Below are positions 13,150 through 21,822 of a DNA stretch of 64,000 bases, in pieces. This stretch comes from Aquipseudomonas alcaligenes. GTDB taxonomy: Bacteria; Pseudomonadota; Gammaproteobacteria; Pseudomonadales; Pseudomonadaceae. Position numbers and translations under genes: made by a program. The stretch covers positions 434,001-498,000 of the forward strand of contig NZ_FTNW01000004.1 of the NCBI RefSeq assembly GCF_900156545.1, in the 5' to 3' direction. The notes below the pieces were generated by a model. That model saw only the letters and a list, made by a program, of their open reading frames with translations. It did no database searches and was not told the origin of the DNA. Each line of letters starts with the position of its first letter. Position 1 is the first letter of the stretch.

Positions 13150-13917
13150 ATGTCGAAACGCAACACGCCCCAGCGCCGCCACGCGATCCTCGCCTTGCTC
13201 AACGAGCAGGGCGAGGTGGTCGTGGATGCCCTGGCGCAGCATTTCGCCACCTCCGAAGTTACGATCCGAAAGGACCTGGCCGAACTGGAGAAGAACGGCC
13301 TGCTGCTGCGTCGTTACGGCGGCGCCGTGCCCATGCCACAGGAGCTGATCGGCGAGCCGGCCCAGCCCATTTCCCGGCACAAGCAGGCCATTGCCCGCGC
13401 GGCGGTCGGCCTGATCCGCGAGCACGCGCGCATCATCATCGACAGCGGTAGCACCACGGCAGCGATGATCCCGCAGCTTGGCCGCCAGCCCGGTCTGGTG
13501 GTGATGACCAACTCGCTGAACGTGGCCAACGCCCTCCGCGACATCGAGCATGAGCCGGTGCTGCTGATGACCGGCGGCACCTGGGACCCGCACTCGGAGT
13601 CCTTCCAGGGCCAGGTCGCCGAACAGGTGCTGCGCTCCTATGATTTCGACCAGCTGTTCATCGGCGCCGATGGCATCGACCTAGAGCGCGGCACTACCAC
13701 CTTCAACGAGCTGCTGGGTCTGTCGCGGGTCATGGCCGAAGTGGCCCGCGAGGTTATCGTCATGGTTGAGAGCGACAAGGTCGGCCGGCGTATTCCCAAC
13801 CTGGAGCTGCCCTGGAGCAGCGTCCATACCCTGATCACCGACGACCGCCTGGATAGCCAGGTGGCCGAACAGATACGCGCGCGCGGGGTTCAGCTGATCC
13901 TCGCCGCCGCTTCCTGA
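13150..13917 (+). CDS. glmR: DeoR-family transcriptional regulator next to glmS (GlmR)
   Basis: This 255-aa protein is a typical DeoR-family sugar-phosphate-responsive regulator. It has an N-terminal winged helix-turn-helix ([35 protein letters not shown], residues 9-43) and a DeoR C-terminal sensor domain with the sugar-phosphate-binding DSGSTT loop and the GADGID motif. The P. aeruginosa orthologue at this locus is called glmR. It lies 11 bases before glmS in the same direction, so co-transcription and control of glucosamine-6-P supply are the natural inference. Palindromes upstream suggest autoregulation. Confidence 0.88.
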   Translation: MSKRNTPQRRHAILALLNEQGEVVVDALAQHFATSEVTIRKDLAELEKNGLLLRRYGGAVPMPQELIGEPAQPISRHKQAIARAAVGLIREHARIIIDSGSTTAAMIPQLGRQPGLVVMTNSLNVANALRDIEHEPVLLMTGGTWDPHSESFQGQVAEQVLRSYDFDQLFIGADGIDLERGTTTFNELLGLSRVMAEVAREVIVMVESDKVGRRIPNLELPWSSVHTLITDDRLDSQVAEQIRARGVQLILAAAS

Positions 13918-13928
13918 GGAGAACCCCT

Positions 13929-15764
13929 ATGTGTGGCATCGTTGGCGCCGTCGCTGAACGCAACATCACCCCGATCCTGGTCGAAGGCCTCAAGCGCCTG
14001 GAGTACCGCGGTTATGACAGCGCCGGCGTGGCGGTCTTCACCCAGACCGGTATGCTTTCCCGCCGTCGCCGTGTCGGCAAGGTCGCCGAGCTGGAGCAGG
14101 CCCTGGCTGGCGAGTCACTGACCGGCAGCCTAGGCATCGCCCACACCCGCTGGGCCACCCATGGTGCGCCGAGCGAGCGCAATGCCCACCCGCATTTCTC
14201 CGGGGAAGAATTGGCCGTAGTGCACAACGGCATCATCGAGAACCACGAGGAGCTGCGTGAGCGCCTCAAGGGCCTCGGCTACGTCTTCACCTCCGACACC
14301 GACACCGAGACCATCGTCCACCTGCTGCAGCACAAGCTGCAGCAACTCGGCGACCTCACCACTGCGCTCAAGGCCGCTATTCCCGAGCTGCACGGCGCCT
14401 ACGGCCTGGCGGTGATCAGCGCCAAGCAGCCGGACCGCATCCTCGCCGCCCGCAGCGGCAGCCCGCTGGTGATCGGCCTAGGCCTGGGCGAGAACTTCCT
14501 CGCCTCCGACCAGCTCGCCCTGCGTCAGGTGACCGACCGCTTCATGTACCTGGAGGAGGGCGATATCGCCGAGATCCGTCGCGACAGCGTGCAGATCTGG
14601 GACGTCGCCGGCCAGCCGGTACAGCGTGAATCGGTGCAGTACCACGAAGGTGCCGAGGCCGCCGACAAGGGCGAGTACCGCCACTTCATGCTTAAGGAAA
14701 TCCACGAGCAGCCCAAGGTTGTGCAGCGCACCCTGGAAGGCCGCCTAGGCGGCGATCACGTGCTGGTCCAGGCCTTCGGCCCGCAAGCCAGCCAGCTGTT
14801 CGCCAAGGTGCGCAACGTGCAGATCGTCGCCTGCGGGACCAGCTACCACGCCGGTATGGTCGCCCGTTACTGGCTGGAGGCGCTGACCGGCATTCCCTGC
14901 CAGATCGAAGTGGCCAGCGAGTTCCGCTACCGCCAGGTGGCGGTGCAGCCGGACAGCCTGTTTATCACCATCTCCCAGTCCGGCGAGACCGCCGACACGC
15001 TGGCCGCGCTGCGCAATGCGAAACAGGCCGGCTACCTGGCCAGCCTGACCATCTGCAACGTCGGCACCAGCTCCCTGGTGCGCGAGTCCGACCTGTGCCT
15101 GCTGACCCAGGCTGGCCCGGAGATTGGCGTGGCCTCGACCAAGGCCTTCACTACCCAGCTGGTCTCCCTGCTGTTGCTGACCCTGGCCCTCGGCCAGGTG
15201 CGCGGTACGCTGCAGGCCGGTGTCGCCGCCGAACTGGTAGAAGAACTGCGTCGCCTGCCGACCCGCCTGGGCGAGGCGCTGGCCATGGACAAGACCGTGG
15301 AGAAGGTTGCCGAGCTGTTCGCCGAGAAGCACCACACCCTGTTCCTCGGTCGTGGTGCCCAGTACCCGGTGGCCATGGAAGGCGCGCTCAAGCTCAAGGA
15401 AATCTCCTACATCCACGCCGAGGCCTACCCGGCCGGCGAGCTCAAGCACGGCCCATTGGCATTAGTGGACGCCGATATGCCGGTGGTCACCGTGGCACCG
15501 AACAACGAGCTGCTGGAGAAGCTCAAGTCCAACCTGCAGGAAGTCCGCGCCCGTGGCGGCCAACTGATCGTTTTCGCTGACGAAGCCGCCGGTCTTGGCA
15601 ATGGCGAAGGCACCCAGGTAATCAACATGCCGCACATCCACGACGTCCTGGCCCCGATCCTCTACACCGTGCCACTGCAGCTGCTGTCCTACTACGTGGC
15701 CGTGCTCAAGGGCACCGACGTGGACCAGCCGCGTAACCTGGCCAAGTCGGTGACGGTGGAATAA
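13929..15764 (+). CDS. glmS: Glutamine--fructose-6-phosphate aminotransferase GlmS
   Basis: GlmS makes glucosamine-6-phosphate from fructose-6-phosphate and glutamine, the first step to UDP-GlcNAc. The 611-aa protein begins MCGIVGAV, placing the catalytic Cys at the processed N-terminus of the glutaminase domain. Two SIS isomerase domains follow ([38 protein letters not shown]), and the C-terminus is [11 protein letters not shown]. Its 3' end is the conserved Tn7 target. A terminator follows at once. Confidence 0.97.
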   Translation: MCGIVGAVAERNITPILVEGLKRLEYRGYDSAGVAVFTQTGMLSRRRRVGKVAELEQALAGESLTGSLGIAHTRWATHGAPSERNAHPHFSGEELAVVHNGIIENHEELRERLKGLGYVFTSDTDTETIVHLLQHKLQQLGDLTTALKAAIPELHGAYGLAVISAKQPDRILAARSGSPLVIGLGLGENFLASDQLALRQVTDRFMYLEEGDIAEIRRDSVQIWDVAGQPVQRESVQYHEGAEAADKGEYRHFMLKEIHEQPKVVQRTLEGRLGGDHVLVQAFGPQASQLFAKVRNVQIVACGTSYHAGMVARYWLEALTGIPCQIEVASEFRYRQVAVQPDSLFITISQSGETADTLAALRNAKQAGYLASLTICNVGTSSLVRESDLCLLTQAGPEIGVASTKAFTTQLVSLLLLTLALGQVRGTLQAGVAAELVEELRRLPTRLGEALAMDKTVEKVAELFAEKHHTLFLGRGAQYPVAMEGALKLKEISYIHAEAYPAGELKHGPLALVDADMPVVTVAPNNELLEKLKSNLQEVRARGGQLIVFADEAAGLGNGEGTQVINMPHIHDVLAPILYTVPLQLLSYYVAVLKGTDVDQPRNLAKSVTVE

Positions 15765-15790
15765 GCCGAAAGCGAAACGAGAAAGCGGGC
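15729..15790 (+). other. attTn7 target region at the glmS 3' end
   Basis: The last codons of glmS (encoding [11 protein letters not shown], then TAA) are the conserved sequence recognised by TnsD of Tn7-type elements, which insert about 25 bases past the stop, near 15789. The region looks unoccupied: I see no Tn7 ends or tns genes. The T6SS cluster starts at 15805, directly beside this point. Confidence 0.65.
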
Positions 15791-15806
15791 GATGGCCCGC
15801 TTTTTC
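15781..15806. terminator. Terminator between glmS and the T6SS effector/immunity pair
   Basis: AAAGCGGGC and GCCCGCTTT pair around GATG, and TTTTTC follows. The left arm is preceded by an A-rich stretch, so it may serve both converging transcripts. Confidence 0.8.
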
Positions 15807-16218
15807 ATTGTTCAGTGTAATTTTTTCCGTTCCAGCGGAGTCGTAAATCTGGCCCACAATGCATGTCTCTAAGGCCGTTAGTCTTTTTTGAGTAGAATCC
15901 TATAGAGCTACACATAAAGTTTATGTGAATCCTTTTTTTAAAAATATCAATATAGGATGTGATTACTGGGTGATTAGTGATTTTACAATCATCTATGTCT
16001 ATGCAAGCAGGCGGCGGTCCTGATTTTGAGTAGGAAAAGTGCAAAGTGCTATCTAAGCTACCGTCGGCATCAATATCTAAATCAATACTATCATCGTAGA
16101 ATGGTTCATCTGTTTTGCTTTCAATGCTTTTCACGTCAACAAAAACGGATAATTTATCAGCGTGGACGTATGTGCTTGCTAATAAAATTAGCATCAAATA
16201 AATAATGCTATTCTTCAT
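15805..16218 (-). CDS. Predicted periplasmic immunity protein for the adjacent T6SS effector
   Basis: I do not recognise the family. The 137-aa product starts with a Sec signal peptide (MKNSIIYLMLILLASTYVHA) and continues as a small periplasmic protein with four cysteines (two close together in PACIDIDDCK), suggesting disulfides. I chose the ATG at 16218, which overlaps the end of the effector gene by 11 bases; the longer frame has no signal peptide. Its place as the last gene after vgrG and a cell-wall-targeting effector, its periplasmic address and its AT-rich composition all fit an immunity protein. The role is inferred from context only. Confidence 0.6.
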   Translation of the reverse strand: MKNSIIYLMLILLASTYVHADKLSVFVDVKSIESKTDEPFYDDSIDLDIDADGSLDSTLHFSYSKSGPPPACIDIDDCKITNHPVITSYIDIFKKRIHINFMCSSIGFYSKKTNGLRDMHCGPDLRLRWNGKNYTEQ

Positions 16219-18733
16219 ATTTGAATCCTGAGTGGTAGTAATCTGAAATATTCTCAGAGATTTCTTCTTTTGTAATGACTCCGTCTTTGTTTCGATCATG
16301 AAAGGTGTTTACTTCGTATGCTTTTTGTCCTTTTTTATATATTGCATCACTGTTAGATTTTTTGATTATGCTTGGCGTGAAAATAGAAAAATAGACATCG
16401 CCTAATGACCATTTTGAAGTAGGGATTCCAACATTCTTTGCTGTCATGAGAAAATACTTTTCGACGTAATCAAGCTGTTCTATATGGCTCATTTTAGAAA
16501 GTTTTGTGGTTGTCGTTCCAAGTGCCTTAGCAGTGGCATCCATAAACTGAATTAGACCAGTTGCAGAAGATTCAGGATTTTTTATTGCAGGGTTGAATGA
16601 GCGACCTGTCTCTAAGGCCATGCATGCCATTATATAGTTTGGATCGATACTTAAATTTATCCCCATTCGAACGACTCTTTCTCTAAATTTTTCAGAAATA
16701 TCTAGGCCATAAATATCTCTTACTCTTTTCAGCCAAATTAGTTTTTGAGATTTATTGTAGAAGTTTTCAATTAAACAAATCGCGTGTAGGTGCCAGACTA
16801 TTCCATTGGAGTTAATGGCACACTTACCTGCCAGTTTCTTCCACCAAGTCAATTTTTCAATGCGATGCTTTTCTACATGCCAATTTTGGTTTGGATCGAT
16901 AATTGGCACATGGCCCATCAATGGGTCCAACTCGTCCCACTTCTCCGCATTCCATAGCCACTCGCTTTCGTAGCGAGTGATTAGTTTGGTGATGGATTGG
17001 GCATGCCAGGGATGTTGCATGGCTGTGCGAATCTCGTCGGCGGTCAACTTGTTGTCGCGGTTGCTGTCGATGATGTCGTACAGGCGGGTCCTTACCGGTC
17101 CTTGCTCCTCCTGGCTAACCAGGGCTCGGTAGTTGGCTCGTTCTTTATCCGTCAAACGTCGAACAGCATCGAAAAGGTAAGCTGCCTTGCCAATGGGACG
17201 GCCGATTTCCTCGATGAAATCGTAACCGACCCATTCCCAAGGGCTATGTCGCGTTGTGATGGGTTCCTGCTCGGCCAGCCAGCCGGAGATGGGATTACCG
17301 CTGGCATCCGCTAGCAGGTTGTCTAGGCGCCACCAGTTCGTTACTCGCGGGGTGCTGCTGCCAGGTACAGGGGTACTGACCTGCAGCTTTCGATCTGCGG
17401 GCAGCTTATCCAGCAGAATTTGAGGAATGATCAGGTCAGTACCTACCACGGTGCCGGCATCACTGAGTCTGGGAGGGTTGTTGGCGTTGATCGCTTCGTG
17501 GTGGCGGATCAGCTTGCTCGCACCTTTATATACCTTTAGCAGGCTTTTCTGTTCTGCCGGTAACCCGGCGGCCCAGGCACGACTCTTGGCAATGAAGCGG
17601 GGCACGTCTTCGCAGCTGAATACTTCCAGATGCAGCATTTGCTGGGGGGACGCGTTGTCGTGGTTCTGGTATAGGCCGAGGTGACCGATAAGGTCGCCGG
17701 CTTTGATGGGATAGGGTGCTGCCAGGAGTTGTACCTTATCCAGCTCCGGTACGGCACGCGTGGCCTGCAGCGATTCAAAGTGAACATAGCCTTGGATGTT
17801 GCTTACGCTGTTAGTGGATAGCGGTGCTATGTCCTGACCTTCGATAATCGCTTTCAGTTTCCGGTAGGCACCTGTACCCGGCTCCAGACTGAAGGTGGCT
17901 CCCTGCGGAATCAAACCGGTTTTCGGGGTGCCATGGCGACCAGCCTTTCGCACATTCAACCCTTTTTCGGGCGCCAGACCGGGTTCCGGGTCGTTGGCGA
18001 GTTCCCCTACCAGAAACTGGTCGGGCTCGCTCATCGGCTGCATTTCCCCTGTATAGACCCAACCTAGGTCGGGGCCGCTGATTGCCGGAAGAGTACGGCC
18101 CTGGAGAATGCTGACAAGTTTGCGCCATTTCGGATTGGCAGTGTCGACCTCTCCGACCTTTACCTTGCACCCCTTTGGCAGGATGGCCAGCACGGTGCCG
18201 CCGGGTGTCGAGCGTACCCGCAGCCCGACTACGGTGTCGGTGGCTTTTTCGGGCTTCACTTGGTATAGCGTTTCGCTGATGAACGCGGGTGGTGTGGGTG
18301 CCCCCGGTTTGCTGTAGTCACTCCAGTCCAGCAGATGCATGTACAGGCTGAAGAAAGTCAGTGAGGGAGGCGGCTCTTCGCTGGCGGGAAGGGTGGGAGC
18401 CTCAAGCCTGTGCTTGACCAATACGAAACCGGTCGAGAAAGGAGCGTTTCGTGGTCGATTTCGTTCATCCACATAACCACTCAGTGGGTAACTGCTGTCG
18501 ATGCGGTAGGCGATCACCTCTCCGTCGGCGATGCAGCGCACGCTGGACTGATCAAAAACATGTGCTGTGTTGGCATCGAAATGGATGCCGCCATGCCATT
18601 GGCCATTCTTGCCAATCGGATAGAAGCCGCTACCGGCTTTACTCATGGCAGTGAGAGCTTTCAGGGGGTCGAGATCCCCGTCTTTGGGTTTAAAAGGATG
18701 ACTCCAGTTCTTGATTGGGCTGGTGGTGCTCAT
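16208..18733 (-). CDS. Predicted T6SS effector: M23-like domain interrupted by SH3-like repeats, then EF-hands and a lytic transglycosylase-like domain
   Basis: This 841-aa protein lies directly after vgrG. Residues about 40-135 and 340-372 look like an M23 (LytM-type) peptidase split by an insert: WHGGIHFD (H47, H51), YMHL (H133) and MLHLEV (H368). Compared with the usual HxxxD and HxH motifs, Asp is replaced by His51 and the first His of HxH by Met366. The insert holds two SH3-like segments (GLRVRSTPGG near 170; GLNVRKAG near 258). An EF-hand loop lies at 556-567 (DSNRDNKLTADE). A lysozyme-like transglycosylase motif spans 703-735, with E708 as the likely acid. A second EF-hand lies at 813-824. 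There is no signal peptide, as expected for a VgrG-delivered toxin. Its two predicted wall-targeting domains recall Aeromonas TseP. I start at the ATG at 18733. Confidence 0.72.
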   Translation of the reverse strand: MSTTSPIKNWSHPFKPKDGDLDPLKALTAMSKAGSGFYPIGKNGQWHGGIHFDANTAHVFDQSSVRCIADGEVIAYRIDSSYPLSGYVDERNRPRNAPFSTGFVLVKHRLEAPTLPASEEPPPSLTFFSLYMHLLDWSDYSKPGAPTPPAFISETLYQVKPEKATDTVVGLRVRSTPGGTVLAILPKGCKVKVGEVDTANPKWRKLVSILQGRTLPAISGPDLGWVYTGEMQPMSEPDQFLVGELANDPEPGLAPEKGLNVRKAGRHGTPKTGLIPQGATFSLEPGTGAYRKLKAIIEGQDIAPLSTNSVSNIQGYVHFESLQATRAVPELDKVQLLAAPYPIKAGDLIGHLGLYQNHDNASPQQMLHLEVFSCEDVPRFIAKSRAWAAGLPAEQKSLLKVYKGASKLIRHHEAINANNPPRLSDAGTVVGTDLIIPQILLDKLPADRKLQVSTPVPGSSTPRVTNWWRLDNLLADASGNPISGWLAEQEPITTRHSPWEWVGYDFIEEIGRPIGKAAYLFDAVRRLTDKERANYRALVSQEEQGPVRTRLYDIIDSNRDNKLTADEIRTAMQHPWHAQSITKLITRYESEWLWNAEKWDELDPLMGHVPIIDPNQNWHVEKHRIEKLTWWKKLAGKCAINSNGIVWHLHAICLIENFYNKSQKLIWLKRVRDIYGLDISEKFRERVVRMGINLSIDPNYIMACMALETGRSFNPAIKNPESSATGLIQFMDATAKALGTTTTKLSKMSHIEQLDYVEKYFLMTAKNVGIPTSKWSLGDVYFSIFTPSIIKKSNSDAIYKKGQKAYEVNTFHDRNKDGVITKEEISENISDYYHSGFKYEE

Positions 18734-18765
18734 GGGTTTCAATCCTTGATTTGAAGCGTCCTGAT

Positions 18766-20835
18766 TCAACCTGAGAAGCTGAGCATGCGCTTGCGCTTCT
18801 TCGACTCGCTGAATAGGGCACCTGCTTGTGCCTGATCCAACAAATCCCCCGCCTTGTCCTTGTCCGCCATCCCCGGCTGTAACGGCTGCTTGATGGCAAT
18901 ACCGCTGCCCGATCCAGGCGCGCCGCCGGCGTTGAGTTTGGCCAGGGGGCCGACCAGGGTGATGCCGCTGGGGTCGAGTTTGATGAAGCTGCCGCCGGCC
19001 TTGAGGGTGAGTTCGACGCCGGCCTCGATGACCATCTTCTGTCCGGCCTTGAGGTGGATCTCGCGGCCAGCCTTGGTCAGCTGGGCGGTGCCGAGCTTGA
19101 TGTGCTGGTTCTGGGCGATGGTCAGGTGGTCTTCGGTCTTCACCTCCACTTTGCGCTCGGCGTGGGTGGTGTGGTGTTCCTCGGCCTTGAGCTCGGTGTA
19201 GCTGTTGGCCTCGACGGTGTCGTGGCGTTCATGGCCGATGCGGATCTTCTGGTTGTGCTCGACGTTCTCGTCCCAGTCCTTTTGGGCGTGGATATAGATC
19301 TGCTCCTGGCCCTTGCGGTCCTCGATGCGCAGCTCGTTGTAGCCACCGCCGCCGGGTGAGCTGAGGGTCTTGAACACCGTGCGGGTCTTGTTCGCTGGCA
19401 GGTCGTAGGGGACCACATGCTCCTTGTGGTACAGGCAGCCGGTGACCAGGGGCTGGTCGGGATCACCTTCGAGGAAGGTGACCAGCACCTCCATGCCGAT
19501 GCGTGGGATGGCGATGCCGCCGTAGCGGTCGCCGGCCCAGCTGCTCGATACCCTCAGCCAGCAGCTGGTGGTGTCGTCAGCCTGGCCTTCGCGGTCCCAG
19601 TGGAATTGCACCTTGACCCGGCCGTATTGGTCGCAGTGGATCTCTTCGCCCTTGGGCCCGGTGACTACGGCGCTCTGGCTGCCCAGTACCTTGGGTTTGG
19701 GGTGGCGCAGGGCGGGGCGGTGCAGGACGTCCCAGGGGGTGGCGGTGAAGCGGTTGCGGTAGCCCTGGTTGAAGCTGTCCGAGTTGCCTGTGGAACCCTC
19801 ACCCCGGCCCTCTCCCAAAGGGAGAGGGGGAAAATCAGTGATGGACTCCTCCAGCACCTGCGGCTGCTTGCCCTCGTGCAGCACTTCCTGCAGCAGCCAG
19901 AGGTCGTTCCATTCGCGGCGCGGGTGGTCGGAGATTTCCAGCAGGTGGCCGCTCACCAGGCGTGGCTGGTCGCTCTCGCCCTGGGCCAGCTGGTAGTCGG
20001 CGCGGTGGCGCTCCAGGGCGCGCTGGCTCAGGTGTTTGCCGCGGCTGCGCTCGGTGTAGCGGCCGGGGTAGTCGTAGTCTTCCAGCCTGGGTTGGAAGTC
20101 GGCCTTGGCGCCGGTTTCCAGCAGCAGGCGCGGTTGCTCGAAGTCGTAGTCGCGGCGGCTGACCTGGTTGGTGCGGGTGGCCAGGCGCAGGGCGAAGCGC
20201 TTGACCACCGGCTCGTCGGCGACCAGGCCGCTGTCCTGCACATAGGCGGTGGGCTGGCCGAGCTTGGGGAAGCCGGTCTGGTCATCGCCGAACACCAGCA
20301 CATGGCCCTTGGGCGAATGCTCGAAGTGATAGTGGATGCCTTCCTCCTCGCACAGGCGCTGGATGAAGTGCAGATCGCTCTCGTCGTACTGCACGCAGTA
20401 GTCGCGCTCGGGGTAGACGGTCGGGCCGAGCTGGAAGCGGTAGGCGCCGCCGAGGATGCCGTGTTCCTCCAGAACCTGCGCGATGATCTGCGGCACTGTC
20501 CGGTGCTGGTAGATGCGCTGGTTGCTGCGATAGCCGAGCCAGGCCAGCTTGGGCATCAGGGTCAGGCGATAGCGGGTCAGGCGCTTGCCCGACTCGCCCT
20601 GGCCGGCATCGTGGACCAGGCCGTGGATGCCGCTGCCATCCGGGGCGAAGGCGAGGAAGGCCGGTTTGCCGAGCAGCTCGGCGAGATCCAGGTCGGCGCG
20701 CTCGCTGACCAGCTCGACCTCGAAGCGGTAGGGCTGGTCGAGGGCCTCGCGGCCGCTGAATTCGAGGACCTGCAGGTCGTATTCGAGGCCGTCGAGGGTC
20801 AGGCTGAAGTGGATCTGGTTGGCGGGGTTGAACAT
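18766..20835 (-). CDS. vgrG: T6SS spike protein VgrG (TssI)
   Basis: VgrG trimers tip the T6SS tube and carry effectors. The 689-aa protein has the gp27-like base (FSLTLDGLEYDLQVLEFSGREA at the start), the gp5-like OB-fold (QYGRVKVQFHWDREGQADDTTSCWLRV) and the long beta-helical needle with DUF2345-type C-terminal repeats. I start at the ATG at 20835 (MFNPANQIHF). Residues about 334-347 (FPPLPLGEGRGEG) are not family sequence: they are an in-frame palindromic repeat, the same element as at 11564. The gene follows the kinase by 27 bases and precedes its cargo effector by 32. Confidence 0.95.
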   Translation of the reverse strand: MFNPANQIHFSLTLDGLEYDLQVLEFSGREALDQPYRFEVELVSERADLDLAELLGKPAFLAFAPDGSGIHGLVHDAGQGESGKRLTRYRLTLMPKLAWLGYRSNQRIYQHRTVPQIIAQVLEEHGILGGAYRFQLGPTVYPERDYCVQYDESDLHFIQRLCEEEGIHYHFEHSPKGHVLVFGDDQTGFPKLGQPTAYVQDSGLVADEPVVKRFALRLATRTNQVSRRDYDFEQPRLLLETGAKADFQPRLEDYDYPGRYTERSRGKHLSQRALERHRADYQLAQGESDQPRLVSGHLLEISDHPRREWNDLWLLQEVLHEGKQPQVLEESITDFPPLPLGEGRGEGSTGNSDSFNQGYRNRFTATPWDVLHRPALRHPKPKVLGSQSAVVTGPKGEEIHCDQYGRVKVQFHWDREGQADDTTSCWLRVSSSWAGDRYGGIAIPRIGMEVLVTFLEGDPDQPLVTGCLYHKEHVVPYDLPANKTRTVFKTLSSPGGGGYNELRIEDRKGQEQIYIHAQKDWDENVEHNQKIRIGHERHDTVEANSYTELKAEEHHTTHAERKVEVKTEDHLTIAQNQHIKLGTAQLTKAGREIHLKAGQKMVIEAGVELTLKAGGSFIKLDPSGITLVGPLAKLNAGGAPGSGSGIAIKQPLQPGMADKDKAGDLLDQAQAGALFSESKKRKRMLSFSG
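19796..19833. repeat. Palindromic repeat inserted in frame in vgrG
   Basis: CCCTCACCCCGGCCCTCTCCC-AAA-GGGAGAGGG is the same element, in the opposite orientation, as at 11564-11603. In the vgrG frame it reads PPLPLGEGRGEG and lies between the gp27-like region and the NQGYRNRF segment, apparently in a surface loop. Confidence 0.8.
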
Positions 20836-20862
20836 GGGGCTCGTCCTTGTCGGGGGGCGCAA

Positions 20863-21822
20863 TCAGGCCGGGCTGCGCAGCAGGCGGGTCAGCAGCGACG
20901 TGCTCGGGCGCTGGGCGCGGAAGGCACGCAGCAGATCGGGCAGGCTGCTGCGCTTGGCCGGGTCGAATTCCAGCGCGGCGCGCAGGGCTGGCCACAGTAC
21001 GCGGGGCAGGTCCGCAGGGGCCGTCAGTGGCAGTTCCATTGCCTGCGCCTGTTTAGCACTTTGCCGGCGGAAAGGATGCTGGCCGCTGCACAGTTCGTAG
21101 ATCACGCAGGCCACGGCGTAGACGTCGGCGGCGGCGTTCAGGGTGGCGCCGTCGAGCAGTTCCGGGGCGGCGTAGCGCGGCGTCCAGGCGGTGAAGCGGC
21201 TGCGCGCCAGGCGCGGCAGGCCCTTGAGGAAGCCCTCGCGGGCCTGGCCGAGGCCGAAGTCGAACAGGCGGATGTCGTCGTCGCCAAGCATCAGGTTGCT
21301 CGGCTTGAGGTCGCCGTGCAGCACGCCCTGGTCGTGGGCGTAGCGCAGTGCTTCGAGCAGGCTGACGGCGAGGCGCTGCGCCTCGGCCCAGGGCAGGCCG
21401 CTGGGGTATTGGTGCAGCACATGGTCGAGGGTGTTGCCCTTGAGCAGCTCCATGGTGATGAAGGCGCGCTGGCAGGCCGGGTCCACTTCGAAGCTGTAGA
21501 AACGCACCAGGTTGCGGTGGCTGAGCCGTGCGGTGAGGGCGAACTCGCTGTAGAGCAGGGCGCTGGCGTCCGGGTACTCGGCGAAGTCCTCGCTGAGGGT
21601 CTTCAGCGCCACCCAGGGTTGCGGCTCGCCGAACTGCTCGCGCAGCAGGTCGCGGGCACGGTACACCGCGCCCATGCCGCCGACGCCGAGCAGGCGTTCG
21701 ATCTGGTAGCGGCCGCAGAGAATGCCCGGCAAATCGCGCGGCAGCGGGCGCGCGGCACGCGCCGGCGTGGCCCCGGCCATGACGGTGAGGTCGGCGCTGG
21801 CAACCTTGGCTTCGGCATTCAT
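20863..21822 (-). CDS. stk1: T6SS-associated serine/threonine protein kinase (Stk1/PpkA type)
   Basis: This 319-aa kinase is the equivalent of the kinase ending the P. aeruginosa H2-T6SS gene set; such kinases phosphorylate FHA-domain partners to switch secretion on. Visible features are the glycine loop GVGGMGAVY (46-54), K74, E93, HGDLKPSN (169-176) and DFG (188-190). The HRD arginine is glycine, so it is a non-RD kinase that should not need activation-loop phosphorylation through that residue. It lacks the long C-terminal periplasmic part of H1 PpkA. The ATG at 21822 overlaps the phosphatase stop (ATGA), so the pair is coupled. Confidence 0.88.
   Translation of the reverse strand: MNAEAKVASADLTVMAGATPARAARPLPRDLPGILCGRYQIERLLGVGGMGAVYRARDLLREQFGEPQPWVALKTLSEDFAEYPDASALLYSEFALTARLSHRNLVRFYSFEVDPACQRAFITMELLKGNTLDHVLHQYPSGLPWAEAQRLAVSLLEALRYAHDQGVLHGDLKPSNLMLGDDDIRLFDFGLGQAREGFLKGLPRLARSRFTAWTPRYAAPELLDGATLNAAADVYAVACVIYELCSGQHPFRRQSAKQAQAMELPLTAPADLPRVLWPALRAALEFDPAKRSSLPDLLRAFRAQRPSTSLLTRLLRSPA

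Noticed and set aside
15765..15810. Remnant of a Tn7-type transposon at the glmS site
   Set aside because: I see no terminal repeats, TnsB-binding sites or tns genes; only the target sequence itself is present.
20863..21822. Non-RD motif of the T6SS kinase as evidence of a dead kinase
   Set aside because: The catalytic Asp171, Lys74, Asn176 and DFG are present; only the HRD arginine is replaced, which is compatible with activity.
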